Counted from the first letter of the stretch, positions 8,648-18,629 are shown. The stretch is 64,000 nt of DNA from Methylocaldum sp. 14B (GCF_002005105.1 NZ_MSCV01000019.1:43322-107321); one strand, 5' to 3'. Notes: generated by a model from the sequence alone, not told the origin. Made by a program: numbers and translations.

Positions 8648-11443
8648 ATGACTCTTATTTCTCTCGGACGAAGATTGAAAATCCCGGTCTTTTCGATTTT
8701 GCTGCTGTTGTCTGCCTGCGGCGATATTTCTCCGGCACAGCGTCTGAAGCAGGCTGACGAGGCGCTCGCAAAAGGCGATGTGCGGTTGGCGGTTATCGAG
8801 CTGAAGACCGTCCTTCAATCCGAACCGAACAACATGCAAGCTCGGCTGTTACTAGGGCGTGCCTACGTACAGGCTGGAGATTGGGCAGGCGCCGAAAAGG
8901 AATTGCTGCGTGCCCGAGAAATGGGAGCCGGTGAAGTTGACTTGGAGCCTTGGCTGGCGACGAGCTTACTCGAGCAAGGGCGGCTTGGCGATGTCCAAGT
9001 GCTTGAAATTCCTGAAAGCGCGTCGAATGAGCTCCGAGGCAATCTGCTCGCGATCAAAGCCGAGGCATGGCTGCGCAGCGGAGAAAACTCCGAATCTGAA
9101 AAGCTCGCGCGTGAAGCCTTGGACGCAGTACCTAATTTCGCCCCTGCGCTGCTGACGATGGCTCGTCTGCATGGGAGGCAGGGGCAAATTCCCGAGACAC
9201 GGGAATGGATTTCCAAAGCGCTCGCCGCCGACCTGAAATACGGGCCGGCCTGGGAGCTTCTCGGTTACATCGAAACCCAGGAGAGTCACTTTGAAGCCGC
9301 CGAGGAGGCGTATTCCAAAGCGGCGGAGGACCGCATTCTGCGTGCCCCGGCTCTCGTCGCCCGAGCCATAGCGCGTATTCATTTAAAAAAATACGATGAG
9401 GCCGCGGCGGATCTCGACGAAGTCGGCAAACGGCTTAAGGATTCTGCGGCACTTCATTTCGCCAGGGGGCTGCTGAATTTCGAACAAAAGCGCGTCGCCG
9501 AGGCGCAGGAAGCTTTCGATGCGGCTTTGGCCGTGGATTCTTCCCATTTCCCGTCTTTGCTTTACGGCGGCGCGGCTCACGGCCTGCTGGGGAATAGAGC
9601 CCGGGCAGAAGATTATCTAAGAAAATATTTGAGCCATGATCCGAGCAACGTAAAGGCTCAGTCTCTATTGGTGCACTTGGAAGTACAGAATAGCGATCCT
9701 GCCAGCGCCGAAAAGCTGGCCAGAGAGGCGCTGAAACAAGCGCCAAACGATGTCCAGGTGATGAATTTGCTGTCGGACGCTTTGAAGGCGCAAGGCAAGC
9801 AAGGTGAAAGTATTGAGTACCTGAAACAGATCGTCTCCGCGCAGCCGGAATCGGCCGAGGCACGTACACGCCTGGCCGGGGGGCTTGTTCAGGAGGACGA
9901 CCTTCAGGGCGCCATGACCGAGTTGAAAAAGGCGCTGGAGCTTGATCCGGAGTTCGAGGGTGCCGTACGCGGCGTCGTGACCTTGCACCTTCACAAGGGG
10001 GAACTCGATCAGGCGCTGGATGTCGCGACCGAATATCTCAGTCGCCATTCTGATTCAACAGGGGCAAATACGCTGGTGGGTTTGGTGCATCTGGTCAGAC
10101 GAGAGACCGACAAGGCGTCTGCCGCTCTGCGGCGCGCGATTGAATTGGACCCGGCTAATGTGCCGGCTACCAATGCGCTGGCGGCAATCGCCGTTCAAGA
10201 GAAAGATTTCGAAAAGGCGAGGCGATATTTCCGGCAAGCGTTGAAACATCATCCGGATGATGTGGGTGTGTTAACGAATCTGGCTAAACTGGAAGCAACC
10301 CAAGGAAACATCGAGGCCATGGCCGCGGCTCTGGAGGAAGCGGTCAAACGCGATCCAAAGGCGCTGCTGCCGCGACTGTACCTTGGACGCCACTATCTCA
10401 AAGCTAAGAATCCCAAGAAAACACTTGAACTCTTATCGGAAGTTCGGTCGACGTATCCGAAAAGCAAGGAGCTTCTGGGCATGCTGGCCGAGGCCGAACT
10501 AGCAACCGGCCGCTGGTCCGATGCCGTGTCGAGCCTGAAGAGCCTTGAGAGTCTCGGGCATAAGAAACCCGAAGTGCATTTCCTTATGGCGCAGGCCTAT
10601 GACCGTCTCGGTGATCGAAAAATGGCACGCGATGCTTTGGAAAAGACTGAAGCTCAGGATCCTTCCTTTGTCCCTGCGCGCATTGCCTTGGCCCGTATGG
10701 CTATTCAGGAAAAACGCACCAAAGATGCCGAGACACGGGTAAAGGAACTGAAAAAACGTTTTGGTGGAGATGTTCCGGAGATCATTCTGGTGGAAGCAGA
10801 ACTGGCCGAGTTGGCAGGGCGCTATTCCGAAGCAGCTTCTGCATATCAGCGGTTGTTTGAGCTTGCACCGGCTAACAAAACCAGTATTAATCTTTTGCGG
10901 CTGTCGCGCGCGCGCTGGCAGGCGGGGGAAAAGGAGGCGGCCCTTCAAGAAGTGGTACAGTGGGTTGAAGAGCATCCCGATGACACAGTATCCCTAGCTG
11001 AGTTAGGACAGCTTTACATGAAGTTGCAACGCTCTCAGGATGCTGTCGCCAAATTCAAAATGTTGGCGGAAAAATACCCCAATAATTCATTATTGTTGAA
11101 CAATATTGCTTATCTCATGCGTGAGACTGACCCCGCAGAAGCGTTGAAGCATGCAGAAAAAGCGCATTCTTTAGCACCCGAGGATCCGGAGGTGCTGGAC
11201 ACGCTTGCAATGACCCTGTTGAGCAACAAGGACACCAAACGGGCTATGGCCAATATTGATCGGGCCTTGGCTAAGCAGCCGGAAAATGTTTCTTTTCTCT
11301 TCCATCGGGCTCAAATATTAAGTGCTGATGGACAGCGTCAAGAGGCAGCGAAAATCCTGGACAAGATTCTGCAAAAGGAAGACAAATTTGCGGAGCGTTC
11401 GGATGCCGAGGCTATGCGCAGGCGCTTGGCCTCGAACCCGTAG
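8648..11443 (+). CDS. prsT: PrsT-like TPR-repeat lipoprotein of the exosortase/PEP-CTERM system
   Basis: 931 residues. A lipoprotein signal (LLLLSAC, lipidated Cys24, no Asp at +2, so probably outer membrane facing the periplasm) is followed by more than 20 tandem TPR units running to the C terminus. Length and architecture match the PEP-CTERM TPR lipoprotein family (PrsT, TIGR02917), normally encoded beside XrtA and exopolysaccharide loci and thought to act in export or assembly of the surface polymer. TTGGAG precedes the ATG by 9 bases. The long 5' region carries the structured element at 8461-8576. A generic TPR protein is the fallback reading. Confidence 0.85.
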   Translation: MTLISLGRRLKIPVFSILLLLSACGDISPAQRLKQADEALAKGDVRLAVIELKTVLQSEPNNMQARLLLGRAYVQAGDWAGAEKELLRAREMGAGEVDLEPWLATSLLEQGRLGDVQVLEIPESASNELRGNLLAIKAEAWLRSGENSESEKLAREALDAVPNFAPALLTMARLHGRQGQIPETREWISKALAADLKYGPAWELLGYIETQESHFEAAEEAYSKAAEDRILRAPALVARAIARIHLKKYDEAAADLDEVGKRLKDSAALHFARGLLNFEQKRVAEAQEAFDAALAVDSSHFPSLLYGGAAHGLLGNRARAEDYLRKYLSHDPSNVKAQSLLVHLEVQNSDPASAEKLAREALKQAPNDVQVMNLLSDALKAQGKQGESIEYLKQIVSAQPESAEARTRLAGGLVQEDDLQGAMTELKKALELDPEFEGAVRGVVTLHLHKGELDQALDVATEYLSRHSDSTGANTLVGLVHLVRRETDKASAALRRAIELDPANVPATNALAAIAVQEKDFEKARRYFRQALKHHPDDVGVLTNLAKLEATQGNIEAMAAALEEAVKRDPKALLPRLYLGRHYLKAKNPKKTLELLSEVRSTYPKSKELLGMLAEAELATGRWSDAVSSLKSLESLGHKKPEVHFLMAQAYDRLGDRKMARDALEKTEAQDPSFVPARIALARMAIQEKRTKDAETRVKELKKRFGGDVPEIILVEAELAELAGRYSEAASAYQRLFELAPANKTSINLLRLSRARWQAGEKEAALQEVVQWVEEHPDDTVSLAELGQLYMKLQRSQDAVAKFKMLAEKYPNNSLLLNNIAYLMRETDPAEALKHAEKAHSLAPEDPEVLDTLAMTLLSNKDTKRAMANIDRALAKQPENVSFLFHRAQILSADGQRQEAAKILDKILQKEDKFAERSDAEAMRRRLASNP

Positions 11444-11646
11444 CCGAGTAGATGTTTATTGATCGGAGGTCTGTCACTTTGTTGTAGCGTCGGCGAGGAT
11501 AGAGGGCTCAAACAAGTTGAGTATCCATATGAGCCTCGTCACGGTTACGGCTCTTCGGATTACTTCATAGCAGAGATGCAGGAGAGGATTATCGGGCACC
11601 GACGAATCTGTACCGGCGTTGTAGTACGGCAATGAGGGAATTGGAG

Positions 11647-12318
11647 TTATAGTGAAGGATCGATGTTTTTGATCTTTTTGGCAGGAATGCCTCCCCAAAG
11701 CTCGTATTTCGGAATTTTTGTATTCAGTGTCACAACTGAACCGGCTGCGATCGTTGAACCTTCGCCTATTTCGGTCCCGGACATTATTACTGCGTTGACC
11801 CCTACGGTAGCTCCGTTTTCGATCCTGACCTCGCCCAGGATTAGCTTGCCGCTGGTTATCGTGTGTGCCGTGATCACGGAATCTTGCCCGATAATAACCT
11901 CGTCGCCGATCGAGATGAGCTGGGGATCGACTAATCGGCCTCCCAGCGCGATATCCTTGCCGATTTTTGCTCCGAACCAGGCGGCAATCAGCGGCTTAGC
12001 GAATACCACCGAAAACGGCAAGCAGGCGCCCCGGCCGAATTCGCACACTACGGTGAACAGCTTCCAGTAAGTGAAGATCGGGTCATCCATTGAATAGCAG
12101 CCGGGCTGGAACGGCTTGATTCGCAGCATCAATCGAGCCGTCAAACCGGACAAAAAGCCGTAGGCCAGAAGAAACAGAAAAAAATCGGTGAGGACGTTAT
12201 AGGGGGCCAATTCCCGGGTCAGAGGCGCGAACAGCTTGGCAACGGAGAAAAGGCTTACGGAGAAGAGCAAGGTAAGGATAAGGCCGGATAAGACGAAATC
12301 GATCGGTCGTGTTTTCAT
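11647..12318 (-). CDS. Membrane-anchored hexapeptide-repeat acyltransferase
   Basis: 223 residues from the ATG at 12318, preferred because GGGGG lies 8 bases upstream; an ATG at 12339 adds seven residues. Two hydrophobic helices occupy about residues 5-60 and are followed by a left-handed beta-helix (hexapeptide repeats such as IGDEVIIGQDSVIT, ENGATVGVNAVIMSG, GEGSTIAAGSVV) from about 120 to 215, ending in the GGIPAKKIKNI motif of CysE/LacA-type O-acetyltransferases. It probably acetylates a sugar or lipid-linked glycan at the inner membrane. The glycosyltransferase gene lies 70 bp upstream on the same strand and is probably in the same operon. Acceptor unknown. Confidence 0.8.
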   Translation of the reverse strand: MKTRPIDFVLSGLILTLLFSVSLFSVAKLFAPLTRELAPYNVLTDFFLFLLAYGFLSGLTARLMLRIKPFQPGCYSMDDPIFTYWKLFTVVCEFGRGACLPFSVVFAKPLIAAWFGAKIGKDIALGGRLVDPQLISIGDEVIIGQDSVITAHTITSGKLILGEVRIENGATVGVNAVIMSGTEIGEGSTIAAGSVVTLNTKIPKYELWGGIPAKKIKNIDPSL

Positions 12319-12388
12319 GCGAATTACCCCCGTTGGCATGAAGCGCTACGCGGCAAATTTACAAGGTCGCGATAGCAAGGTTGGAAAA

Positions 12389-13654
12389 TTATCTCAGCAG
12401 CTCGTCCGTAAAGGCGGCGAATCTAGCAGAGGCATCGTATTCTCGGTATGCCCGTCCGAGTTTCTCTGCTGCTGTTTTGTACGATAGATTTGTCAGTATT
12501 TCTCTGACCACTTTGACGATCTCGATGCCGGAGATCGTTCCCGCACGCAATAGGCGTCCTGCTCCATTTTGTTGCACCGCCTGCATGTTAAGGTATTGAT
12601 CTAGGTTCGCGCATATGCCGAGTATCGGGACGCCTGCGCTCAATGCCTGATTGGTTGTCGGGCTTCCGCCGTTACAGATCACCAAATCGGCAATCGCTGC
12701 TGCGTCGTCGCCGGGTAAGTAATCGCTGCACAATACATTAGGTGGTAGATTCTTCAGCTGAAACCGGCCTGCCGTCGCGACAAGCAGCGTTACCGGTAGG
12801 CTCGAGAGCTCCGCAACGAGCTCCGGCAATCGGCGAGTTTCGCCGGAGCTTCCGAGCGTCAGGTAAATTATGGGTTGGTGTCTTTCTAGCCGTGACCACC
12901 AATCGGGTTTAAAGGTCTCGGGCGACCATAGGATAGGTCCGAGATAGTAGTGGTTGGGCGGTAGTTCGGTCGTTTTGACTAGCCCAGGTATATCCGCGTA
13001 AAGAACATAATCCCCGTCTGTGTACGTCACTCGGAGATCCGATCCGAGCGATGTTAGCCCGAACTCCTTTCGAATCCGATTGAGAGGTAAGGTGTGGGAG
13101 GCGAATACGAGCGGCCGCATAAAATCGAAAAGGGGTTGAGCGAGCGCTGGACCGAGCAGGCGCACCATAACATGCTCGGGCACAGGGTATGTCTGGACTG
13201 CGTAGGGGCTCCAATAAATATTGGTTATGTTGGCGTAAGGGACTTTTGCGAGGCGGGCGCTTACAGTCAGTGAAAGACGAAAATCGCCGACGATAAGATC
13301 GGGGTTGACGTGCTCGATGAGCCTTAGATCGTCTTTAACATATTGCCGTAGCGTAGGTGTATCGTAAACCGGTTTACCTTTGGCAAGTGCATCGAGAAAG
13401 TCGGGGGGAGAAATTGACCGTATAGACACCTTGGCAAGCTTAGAATCTGAGAAAAGAGCATCAAAGCGGCCGTCGCAGGCGAAGTGAACATCATAGTCCC
13501 CAGAATCCAAGCTGCTGGCGAGAACATAGGGACGGGCGACGTGGGCGAGCGTCACAGCCTCGGCAATAAAGAGAATGCGTTTTTTTGGCTTGAGGTGCTG
13601 TTGAGCGCTTCTAAAAGAATCGGATTTGTCAAAAATCTTTACAGTCTTTTTCAT
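12389..13654 (-). CDS. GT1-like (UGT/MGT family) glycosyltransferase
   Basis: 421 residues from the ATG at 13654; a TTG 99 bases further upstream (13753) gives a 454-residue form with a low-complexity N terminus. The fold begins at KKRILFIAEAVTLAHVARP, as in GT-B enzymes that glycosylate lipids or natural products. The C-terminal nucleotide-sugar site shows VICNGGSPTTNQALSAGVPILGICANLDQYLN, resembling the HGGxxT...P...DQ motif of UGT/MGT proteins, with Asn in place of the usual His. Cytoplasmic or membrane-associated. It precedes the hexapeptide acyltransferase. Possible acceptors are a lipid, a carotenoid or a secreted small molecule; the sequence does not decide. Confidence 0.8.
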   Translation of the reverse strand: MKKTVKIFDKSDSFRSAQQHLKPKKRILFIAEAVTLAHVARPYVLASSLDSGDYDVHFACDGRFDALFSDSKLAKVSIRSISPPDFLDALAKGKPVYDTPTLRQYVKDDLRLIEHVNPDLIVGDFRLSLTVSARLAKVPYANITNIYWSPYAVQTYPVPEHVMVRLLGPALAQPLFDFMRPLVFASHTLPLNRIRKEFGLTSLGSDLRVTYTDGDYVLYADIPGLVKTTELPPNHYYLGPILWSPETFKPDWWSRLERHQPIIYLTLGSSGETRRLPELVAELSSLPVTLLVATAGRFQLKNLPPNVLCSDYLPGDDAAAIADLVICNGGSPTTNQALSAGVPILGICANLDQYLNMQAVQQNGAGRLLRAGTISGIEIVKVVREILTNLSYKTAAEKLGRAYREYDASARFAAFTDELLR

Positions 13655-14272
13655 CGATTCGGTCAGGTCACTGGACTTAGGGCGAACTGACGGTGGCTCG
13701 GGTTGGAAGCGCGGTCGGGATAGCGACAGTTCAAACCGGCTATCTCGATTCAACCTTCAGTCGAAAACAGTATTGCAGATTATCCATGGATCGCTGTGTT
13801 GTTTATTCGCCCTCAATCACTTCTCATGGATTAACATTAACCGAGAAGCGAAACTAAATTTTTGGCCAATTGGCTATTGATGCGTCGATTGTCCTGTTGT
13901 AAGGCGGCGAATTAAGGAAGGACAGCGCAATGTTAACGCCTTTGAGCGCACCCCCAGGTCTGTGGTGTCGTCCAATAGGCTCGTTCTAGAGCCTGCATTT
14001 CGGCAATGTTCGCCGTAAGGGATTTTGCGGGCGAGGATGAAATGGAAAGGGTAAGCCAAGCCATCACGCGGCATTCCCTTGCCTTATACACTAAAATAGT
14101 CGCGACAGGCAGTTACTATCGACCATCCGCCCATCTTGGTTCGTTAGGGAACCTCTGATTTATTCCAAGGTGTAGTGATTATTGTCATCCTAAAAACGCT
14201 CCTCATTGTGTGTTTTTGCGATTGGATCAGAGCTTCCTTAGAAATCTTTTTTGCAAAAAGAGCTTCTCGCCC
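13655..14272. other. Gene-free divergent intergenic region
   Basis: This 618-bp stretch separates the minus-strand glycosyltransferase from the plus-strand permease. It contains the possible N-terminal extension of the glycosyltransferase (13655-13753). A 66-codon minus-strand frame at 13874-14074 has no ribosome site or recognisable product. Promoters for both directions are expected here, but I could not define one. Confidence 0.5.
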
Positions 14273-15499
14273 ATGAAATCAAGTCTAGAGTTGCCGTTAC
14301 GTAGCCTTTGGAGGCAACCGAGACGGACCTCGATCATGCTCTCGGGGATTGGTGTAGGCATCATTGCTCTGCTGCTTGCGGGAGGATTTATCGAATGGAT
14401 TTTCTGGGCAATGCGGGAATCAACGATTCTTTTTCGGCTCGGCCATATCCAAGTCGTCAGGCCTGGCTATTTGGATCGGGGCGCGGCGGATCCGTACAGG
14501 TTTCTGTTGCCGCATTCCGTCGATGAGCTTGAAGTGCTGGCGAAACTGCCCGGCATAAAGGTGGTGGCGCCACGGCTTAGTTTCAATGGGCTGCTTAGTC
14601 ATGGGGATACAACGATTGGTTTTATTGGAGAAGGTATAGATCCCGAGAAAGAGAAAGCATTTAAACCGGATCTTTCCATTCAAGAGGGCGTGGGGCTCGA
14701 TCCGAATCAACCCTTAAGCGCAGTTATCGGGAACGGTCTCGCCGCTAATTTGGGCATAAAATCGGGCGACAAAGTGGTTTTGCTGGCAAATACCGTTTCC
14801 GGAGGGATAAATGCGGTGGAGCTTAATGTCGTTGGGGTCTTCTCGACGGCGAATAAGGCGTTCGACGATTCCGCTTTGCGCATACCTTTGATTACGGCAG
14901 AGAAACTTCTTAGAGTGTCGGGGGCTCACCGATGGACCGTCTTGCTTGACGACACATCAGATACTAAAAAAATACTCAAGCGAATTCAGCAGCTTTTCAT
15001 CGAAAAGACCGGAGAGTTCCAGCTCATTCCTTGGTACGATCTCGCCGATTTCTACAATAAGACCGTGAGGCTTTTTTCCCAGCAAATGAATGTGTTGGGA
15101 GGCATTATTGGATTCATGATTTTGCTGGGTATATCGAATGTGCTGATCATGAATGTAATGGACCGTACAAGCGAAATCGGCACATTGATGGCCTTGGGGC
15201 TCAAACGATTGGAAATCGTCAGGCTTTTTCTCGCTGAAGCGCTTATGTTGGGAGTTATCGGTAGCGTGTTGGGCGTTTCGATCGGTTGGGGTTTGGCTGC
15301 GATCATATCGGCAATTGGTATTCCCATGCCGCCGGCTCCAGGCACGAGCACCGGTTATACAGCTGAAATATTTATCACCGGGCCGTTGATCGCCAAGGCC
15401 GTGCTAGTCGCCCTGATATCCACTTTTCTGGCCAGTGTATTTCCGGCGTGGAAGGCCTCCCGGCTTGTCATAGTCGAGGCATTGAGAAAGTCACGTTAA
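14273..15499 (+). CDS. FtsX/LolC-like ABC transporter permease (first of a pair)
   Basis: 408 residues from ATG 14273 (MKSSLELPLRSLWRQPRRTS); an earlier in-frame ATG at 14210 adds 21 poorly conserved residues. Layout is that of MacB/FtsX permeases: one N-terminal helix (about residues 22-42), a large periplasmic domain, then three C-terminal helices with the motif MDRTSEIGTLMALGLKR between them. It shares clear similarity with the next gene (matching RESTI, LGH and DPY-F positions), so the two probably form a heterodimer like LolC/LolE. The ATPase at 17952 is the likely energy source. Cargo unknown; lipoprotein or lipid extraction is the family theme. Confidence 0.85.
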   Translation: MKSSLELPLRSLWRQPRRTSIMLSGIGVGIIALLLAGGFIEWIFWAMRESTILFRLGHIQVVRPGYLDRGAADPYRFLLPHSVDELEVLAKLPGIKVVAPRLSFNGLLSHGDTTIGFIGEGIDPEKEKAFKPDLSIQEGVGLDPNQPLSAVIGNGLAANLGIKSGDKVVLLANTVSGGINAVELNVVGVFSTANKAFDDSALRIPLITAEKLLRVSGAHRWTVLLDDTSDTKKILKRIQQLFIEKTGEFQLIPWYDLADFYNKTVRLFSQQMNVLGGIIGFMILLGISNVLIMNVMDRTSEIGTLMALGLKRLEIVRLFLAEALMLGVIGSVLGVSIGWGLAAIISAIGIPMPPAPGTSTGYTAEIFITGPLIAKAVLVALISTFLASVFPAWKASRLVIVEALRKSR

Positions 15500-15531
15500 C
15501 CGGATGGCGCCTCATCTCGCTGATTTAATCC

Positions 15532-16743
15532 ATGCTGACATTCGCGCTTAGAAATCTATTTCGACAGACCGTAAGATCTATTCTGACGCTGACGGTAATT
15601 GCCTTAGGCGTCGCGGGTATCTCATTAGTCGGCGGATTTATCGAAGACATTTTTGTTCAGCTGCGCGAGTCGACGATACATTCTCAGCTGGGACATTTGC
15701 AGATATACAGAAGTGGGTTCTCGACCATCGGCCGCCGCGATCCTTATAAATTCCTGATGGAGGATGTTGACGGGCTCGTTGACCGATTCCGCACGTGGCC
15801 GGAAGTTGCCGAGGTTATGAAACGTCTAAGTTTTTCGGGCCTTGTGAATAACGGACACTCCGATTACCCGATTTTGGGGGAGGGCGTCGAGCCAACCAAA
15901 GAGAAACAGGTTGGAAGTATGTTGTCGATTGTGGAGGGGGAGCCGCTGAGCGACTCGGACCCGATGGCCATTTTGGTAGGAAAAGGTCTTGCCCATGCAC
16001 TCAAGGTCAAACCGGGGGATCCACTGACACTCCTCGTCAATACGCCGGAGGGTGCTCTAAACAGCCTTGAATTTACCGTCGTTGGAGTATTTCAAAGTTT
16101 TTCGAAGGATTTCGATGATCGCGCCGTTCGGATTTCCCTAGGTTCTGCCCAGGATCTTTTAGCAACCCCGGGAATCCACGCACTGGTGTTCGCATTGAAT
16201 GATACGGCGGATACTGATCGTGTTGTCAAAAGGTTAATGGCAGAGTTATCGTCAGAGCAATACGAGGTAAAACCTTGGTTCGTGCTCGCGGATTTCTATC
16301 AAAAAACGGTCGATATGTATCAGCGACAGTTCACCGTTTTGGAAATCATTATTTTGATCATGGTATTTTTAAGCGTGGCCAATAGCGTAAACATGGCGCT
16401 TCACGAACGCATAGGTGAGTTTGGTACGCTTATGGCTCTCGGTAATAGACCTTTCGATGTTTTTAAGTTAATTGTTCTGGAATATTCCATTCTTGGGCTT
16501 ATAGGTGCGGCGGTCGGAGTCTTTGTCGGCGTTTTACTGGCTGGGGGAATATCTGCTTTCGGTATCCCAATGCCGCCGCCGCCCAACTCGGATATGGGAT
16601 ACACGGCTATCGTACGCGTTGTTCCGAATGTGCTTGGCGTAGCCTTTGTGGTTGGGTTTTTGGCGACGGCTCTTGCTGTCGTGGTGCCTGCGCGAAGGGT
16701 TATTCATACGCCTATAGTAGAGGCTTTACGGAGCAATATTTAG
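15532..16743 (+). CDS. FtsX/LolE-like ABC transporter permease (second of a pair)
   Basis: 403 residues, beginning 32 bp after the first permease stop and certainly in the same operon. N-terminal helix (about residues 15-38), a periplasmic domain with RESTIHSQLGHLQIYRSGF, and three C-terminal helices containing LHERIGEFGTLMALGNRP, the coupling-helix motif of the MacB/LolCE class. Paralogue of the upstream permease, implying an asymmetric transporter. No peptidase or other fused domain is visible. Confidence 0.87.
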   Translation: MLTFALRNLFRQTVRSILTLTVIALGVAGISLVGGFIEDIFVQLRESTIHSQLGHLQIYRSGFSTIGRRDPYKFLMEDVDGLVDRFRTWPEVAEVMKRLSFSGLVNNGHSDYPILGEGVEPTKEKQVGSMLSIVEGEPLSDSDPMAILVGKGLAHALKVKPGDPLTLLVNTPEGALNSLEFTVVGVFQSFSKDFDDRAVRISLGSAQDLLATPGIHALVFALNDTADTDRVVKRLMAELSSEQYEVKPWFVLADFYQKTVDMYQRQFTVLEIIILIMVFLSVANSVNMALHERIGEFGTLMALGNRPFDVFKLIVLEYSILGLIGAAVGVFVGVLLAGGISAFGIPMPPPPNSDMGYTAIVRVVPNVLGVAFVVGFLATALAVVVPARRVIHTPIVEALRSNI

Positions 16744-16751
16744 AACCTATC

Positions 16752-16801
16752 CCGGTAGGTCATAAAACCCTTCGACTCGGCTCAGGGCGAATGGCCTACG
16801 G
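16752..16801. repeat. Short dispersed-type intergenic inverted repeat
   Basis: CCGGTAGGTCAT and ATGGCCTACGG form imperfect inverted arms around a CCCTTCGACTC...GAGTC-like centre (the segment reads CCCTTCGACTCGGCTCAGGG). Palindromic units of this kind are common between genes in gammaproteobacteria. It lies between the convergent permease and LolA-like genes and could act as a bidirectional terminator. Confidence 0.4.
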
Positions 16802-16854
16802 AGACAGGGCTCTTAATGGATTTATAGAGGCTACAGTGTGGGGTTGGATGGCGA

Positions 16855-17625
16855 TCACTCCTGAACTTTCTTTAAATAGTCCTTTGTGAAAACCTTGTCG
16901 GGCAAATCTCTGAGCTTCATTTTTCTGTAATCCAAGATCGATCGTTCATCCTTTTTCAGAGCATTTTCCATTACTAGCTGAGTAGGGCGTACTTCTCCCT
17001 CCATTGATTCGAATTTTTGAAATCGGCAGGTTTTAAATAGCCGGTTTGACAAGGTGTAGAATTCTGCTTTGTATGGGTTGTAGTTTTTCTTATCAACCCA
17101 ATACAGCACCCTCGGATAGGTGACGCCTCTATCTACGGCGCTAAGTTCAAGCACATAATATTCTCGGCCGTTGATTTCTTCGATTCTTGAAAGTTTTGGA
17201 TTATAGTCGCCGGTAAAATTCGCTCTGGCCAAATCGCCATTTGCCACCTGGCCTGTCAACTTTTGTGATAAGGGGAGACGAATCGGTTGCGATACGGAGG
17301 GCATGAAAGCCCAAAAGTCGCGCCCCCGCATGAGCATGATTTGCCCGCGGTCGGCGGCCGGTGCGGTCGTTAAAATCACGGTGTTTTCGTTACCCTTCGA
17401 TAAAACACGATATTCGCGCACATCGGGTTCGCTGTCCGAGGTAGTCGTGGTGATGGAGATATCGACCTGAAATCCTTCTTGAGGGAAGCGAATGCGATCT
17501 GCCGCTGCCACAATCTCGGCCGGGTCCGGTACGTCGTCGGCTCGAAGCGAGCCGGACAATATTATGTTTGACAATAGGGTAACGGCTGCGGCAAAAGCGA
17601 ATCGTCGGGCGATAGAGGTTTGCAT
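16855..17625 (-). CDS. LolA-like outer-membrane lipoprotein-sorting protein
   Basis: 256 residues with a signal peptide (RRFAFAAAVTLLSNIILSGS, cleavage before DDVPDP). The mature part has the features of the LolA-like family PF17131: RGRDFWAFMPSVSQPIRLP, a run of antiparallel strand segments, and a VLYWVDKKNYNPYKAEFYT stretch. Such proteins adopt a half-barrel that binds lipid or acyl chains in the periplasm and are often encoded with LolCDE-like ABC or MMPL exporters. Here the gene lies on the opposite strand inside the permease/ATPase/barrel-protein cluster, convergent with the permeases, so it needs its own promoter (17626-17951). Confidence 0.85.
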   Translation of the reverse strand: MQTSIARRFAFAAAVTLLSNIILSGSLRADDVPDPAEIVAAADRIRFPQEGFQVDISITTTTSDSEPDVREYRVLSKGNENTVILTTAPAADRGQIMLMRGRDFWAFMPSVSQPIRLPLSQKLTGQVANGDLARANFTGDYNPKLSRIEEINGREYYVLELSAVDRGVTYPRVLYWVDKKNYNPYKAEFYTLSNRLFKTCRFQKFESMEGEVRPTQLVMENALKKDERSILDYRKMKLRDLPDKVFTKDYLKKVQE

Positions 17626-17951
17626 GTTGTTTCCTAGATGTTGCTAAGCTCGGCTATGCTTTATGAACGGTGACGGTCTAAGCTGGTCGCTTCGGAAGCG
17701 TTAGGATATCGGGGTGTTCCCCCGTCGGATTTACGCTTGTCGCCATCCGTCCCGGAGAAATCTGGGAAATAATCTCACTACTTCTATTGATAAGAATTTT
17801 TGAAGGATATCCGCATTTTTTTACCTAATTCGAGTACCTTCTACTAGCGCTAGGGGTGCCTTTTCAAAAAGCTTGTTGTTTGACCTTATCGGACAATGTT
17901 CGGATACGATAAATATAGTAGGGTAACTTCACACAGACTATAACAGCTAAC
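17626..17951. other. Divergent promoter region between LolA-like and ABC ATPase genes
   Basis: The 326-bp stretch has no gene. It becomes AT-rich towards the ATPase (about 17770-17945), as expected for a promoter serving 17952 onwards. I could not assign a precise -35/-10 pair or an operator. Confidence 0.45.
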
Positions 17952-18629
17952 ATGACTAAGGTTCGCGTGGAACACGTATGGAAGGAGTATAAGTTAGGAA
18001 AACAGACGGTCGAAGCTCTTAGGGACGTCTCCATGGGGGTTGGGGAAGGCGAGTTCATGGCGATAGCCGGGCCGTCCGGGAGCGGAAAATCTACCTTGCT
18101 AAACTTAATCGGTTGCATCGATACCCCGACGCGGGGAGAAATTTACATCGGCAATGAAGAGGTGAGCAAGAAAACACCTAACCAATTGGCCGATCTTCGA
18201 GCTCGAACCCTCGGTTTCATCTTTCAGACCTTCAATTTACTACCGGTTCTCTCCGCGTGGGAGAACGTCGAATATCCTCTCTTGTATAGAAAGGATATCC
18301 CGCCCAAGGAGCGGCGCCGGCGTGTAGCCCATTACCTGGTCGTGGTGGGGCTTGCTGATTTCGCTAAGCACAAACCTTCGGAACTTAGCGGTGGCCAGCG
18401 CCAGCGGGTCGCGATTGCACGAGCCCTGGCCGGGCATCCTGTCATCGTGCTGGCGGACGAGCCGACCGCTAATCTTGATTCCAAGACCGGTGAAGGCATC
18501 TTGCAGTTGATGAAGCAACTCAATCGGGACGAAAAAACGACCTTCATTTTTTCGACCCACGACCATCGAGTTATGGAAATGGCGGACAGGGTCGTGAGAA
18601 TCAGTGACGGCCGGATAATAGTTCCATAA
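17952..18629 (+). CDS. LolD/MacB-type ABC transporter ATPase
   Basis: 225 residues, a stand-alone nucleotide-binding domain. Walker A GPSGSGKS (40-47), Q-loop in FIFQTFNLLPVLSAWENVEYPL, signature [15 protein letters not shown], Walker B VIVLADEP, D-loop ANLDS and the switch histidine in FSTHD. The FQxFNLLP and ENVxxPL motifs are those of LolD/MacB/FtsE ATPases. It most likely powers the two permeases at 14273-16743, and is followed after 32 bp by the outer-membrane barrel gene, which suggests a trans-envelope system. Confidence 0.92.
   Translation: MTKVRVEHVWKEYKLGKQTVEALRDVSMGVGEGEFMAIAGPSGSGKSTLLNLIGCIDTPTRGEIYIGNEEVSKKTPNQLADLRARTLGFIFQTFNLLPVLSAWENVEYPLLYRKDIPPKERRRRVAHYLVVVGLADFAKHKPSELSGGQRQRVAIARALAGHPVIVLADEPTANLDSKTGEGILQLMKQLNRDEKTTFIFSTHDHRVMEMADRVVRISDGRIIVP

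Noticed and set aside
13874..14074. A 66-codon minus-strand frame between the glycosyltransferase and the permeases.
   Set aside because: No ribosome site, no recognisable family and odd composition; treated as intergenic.
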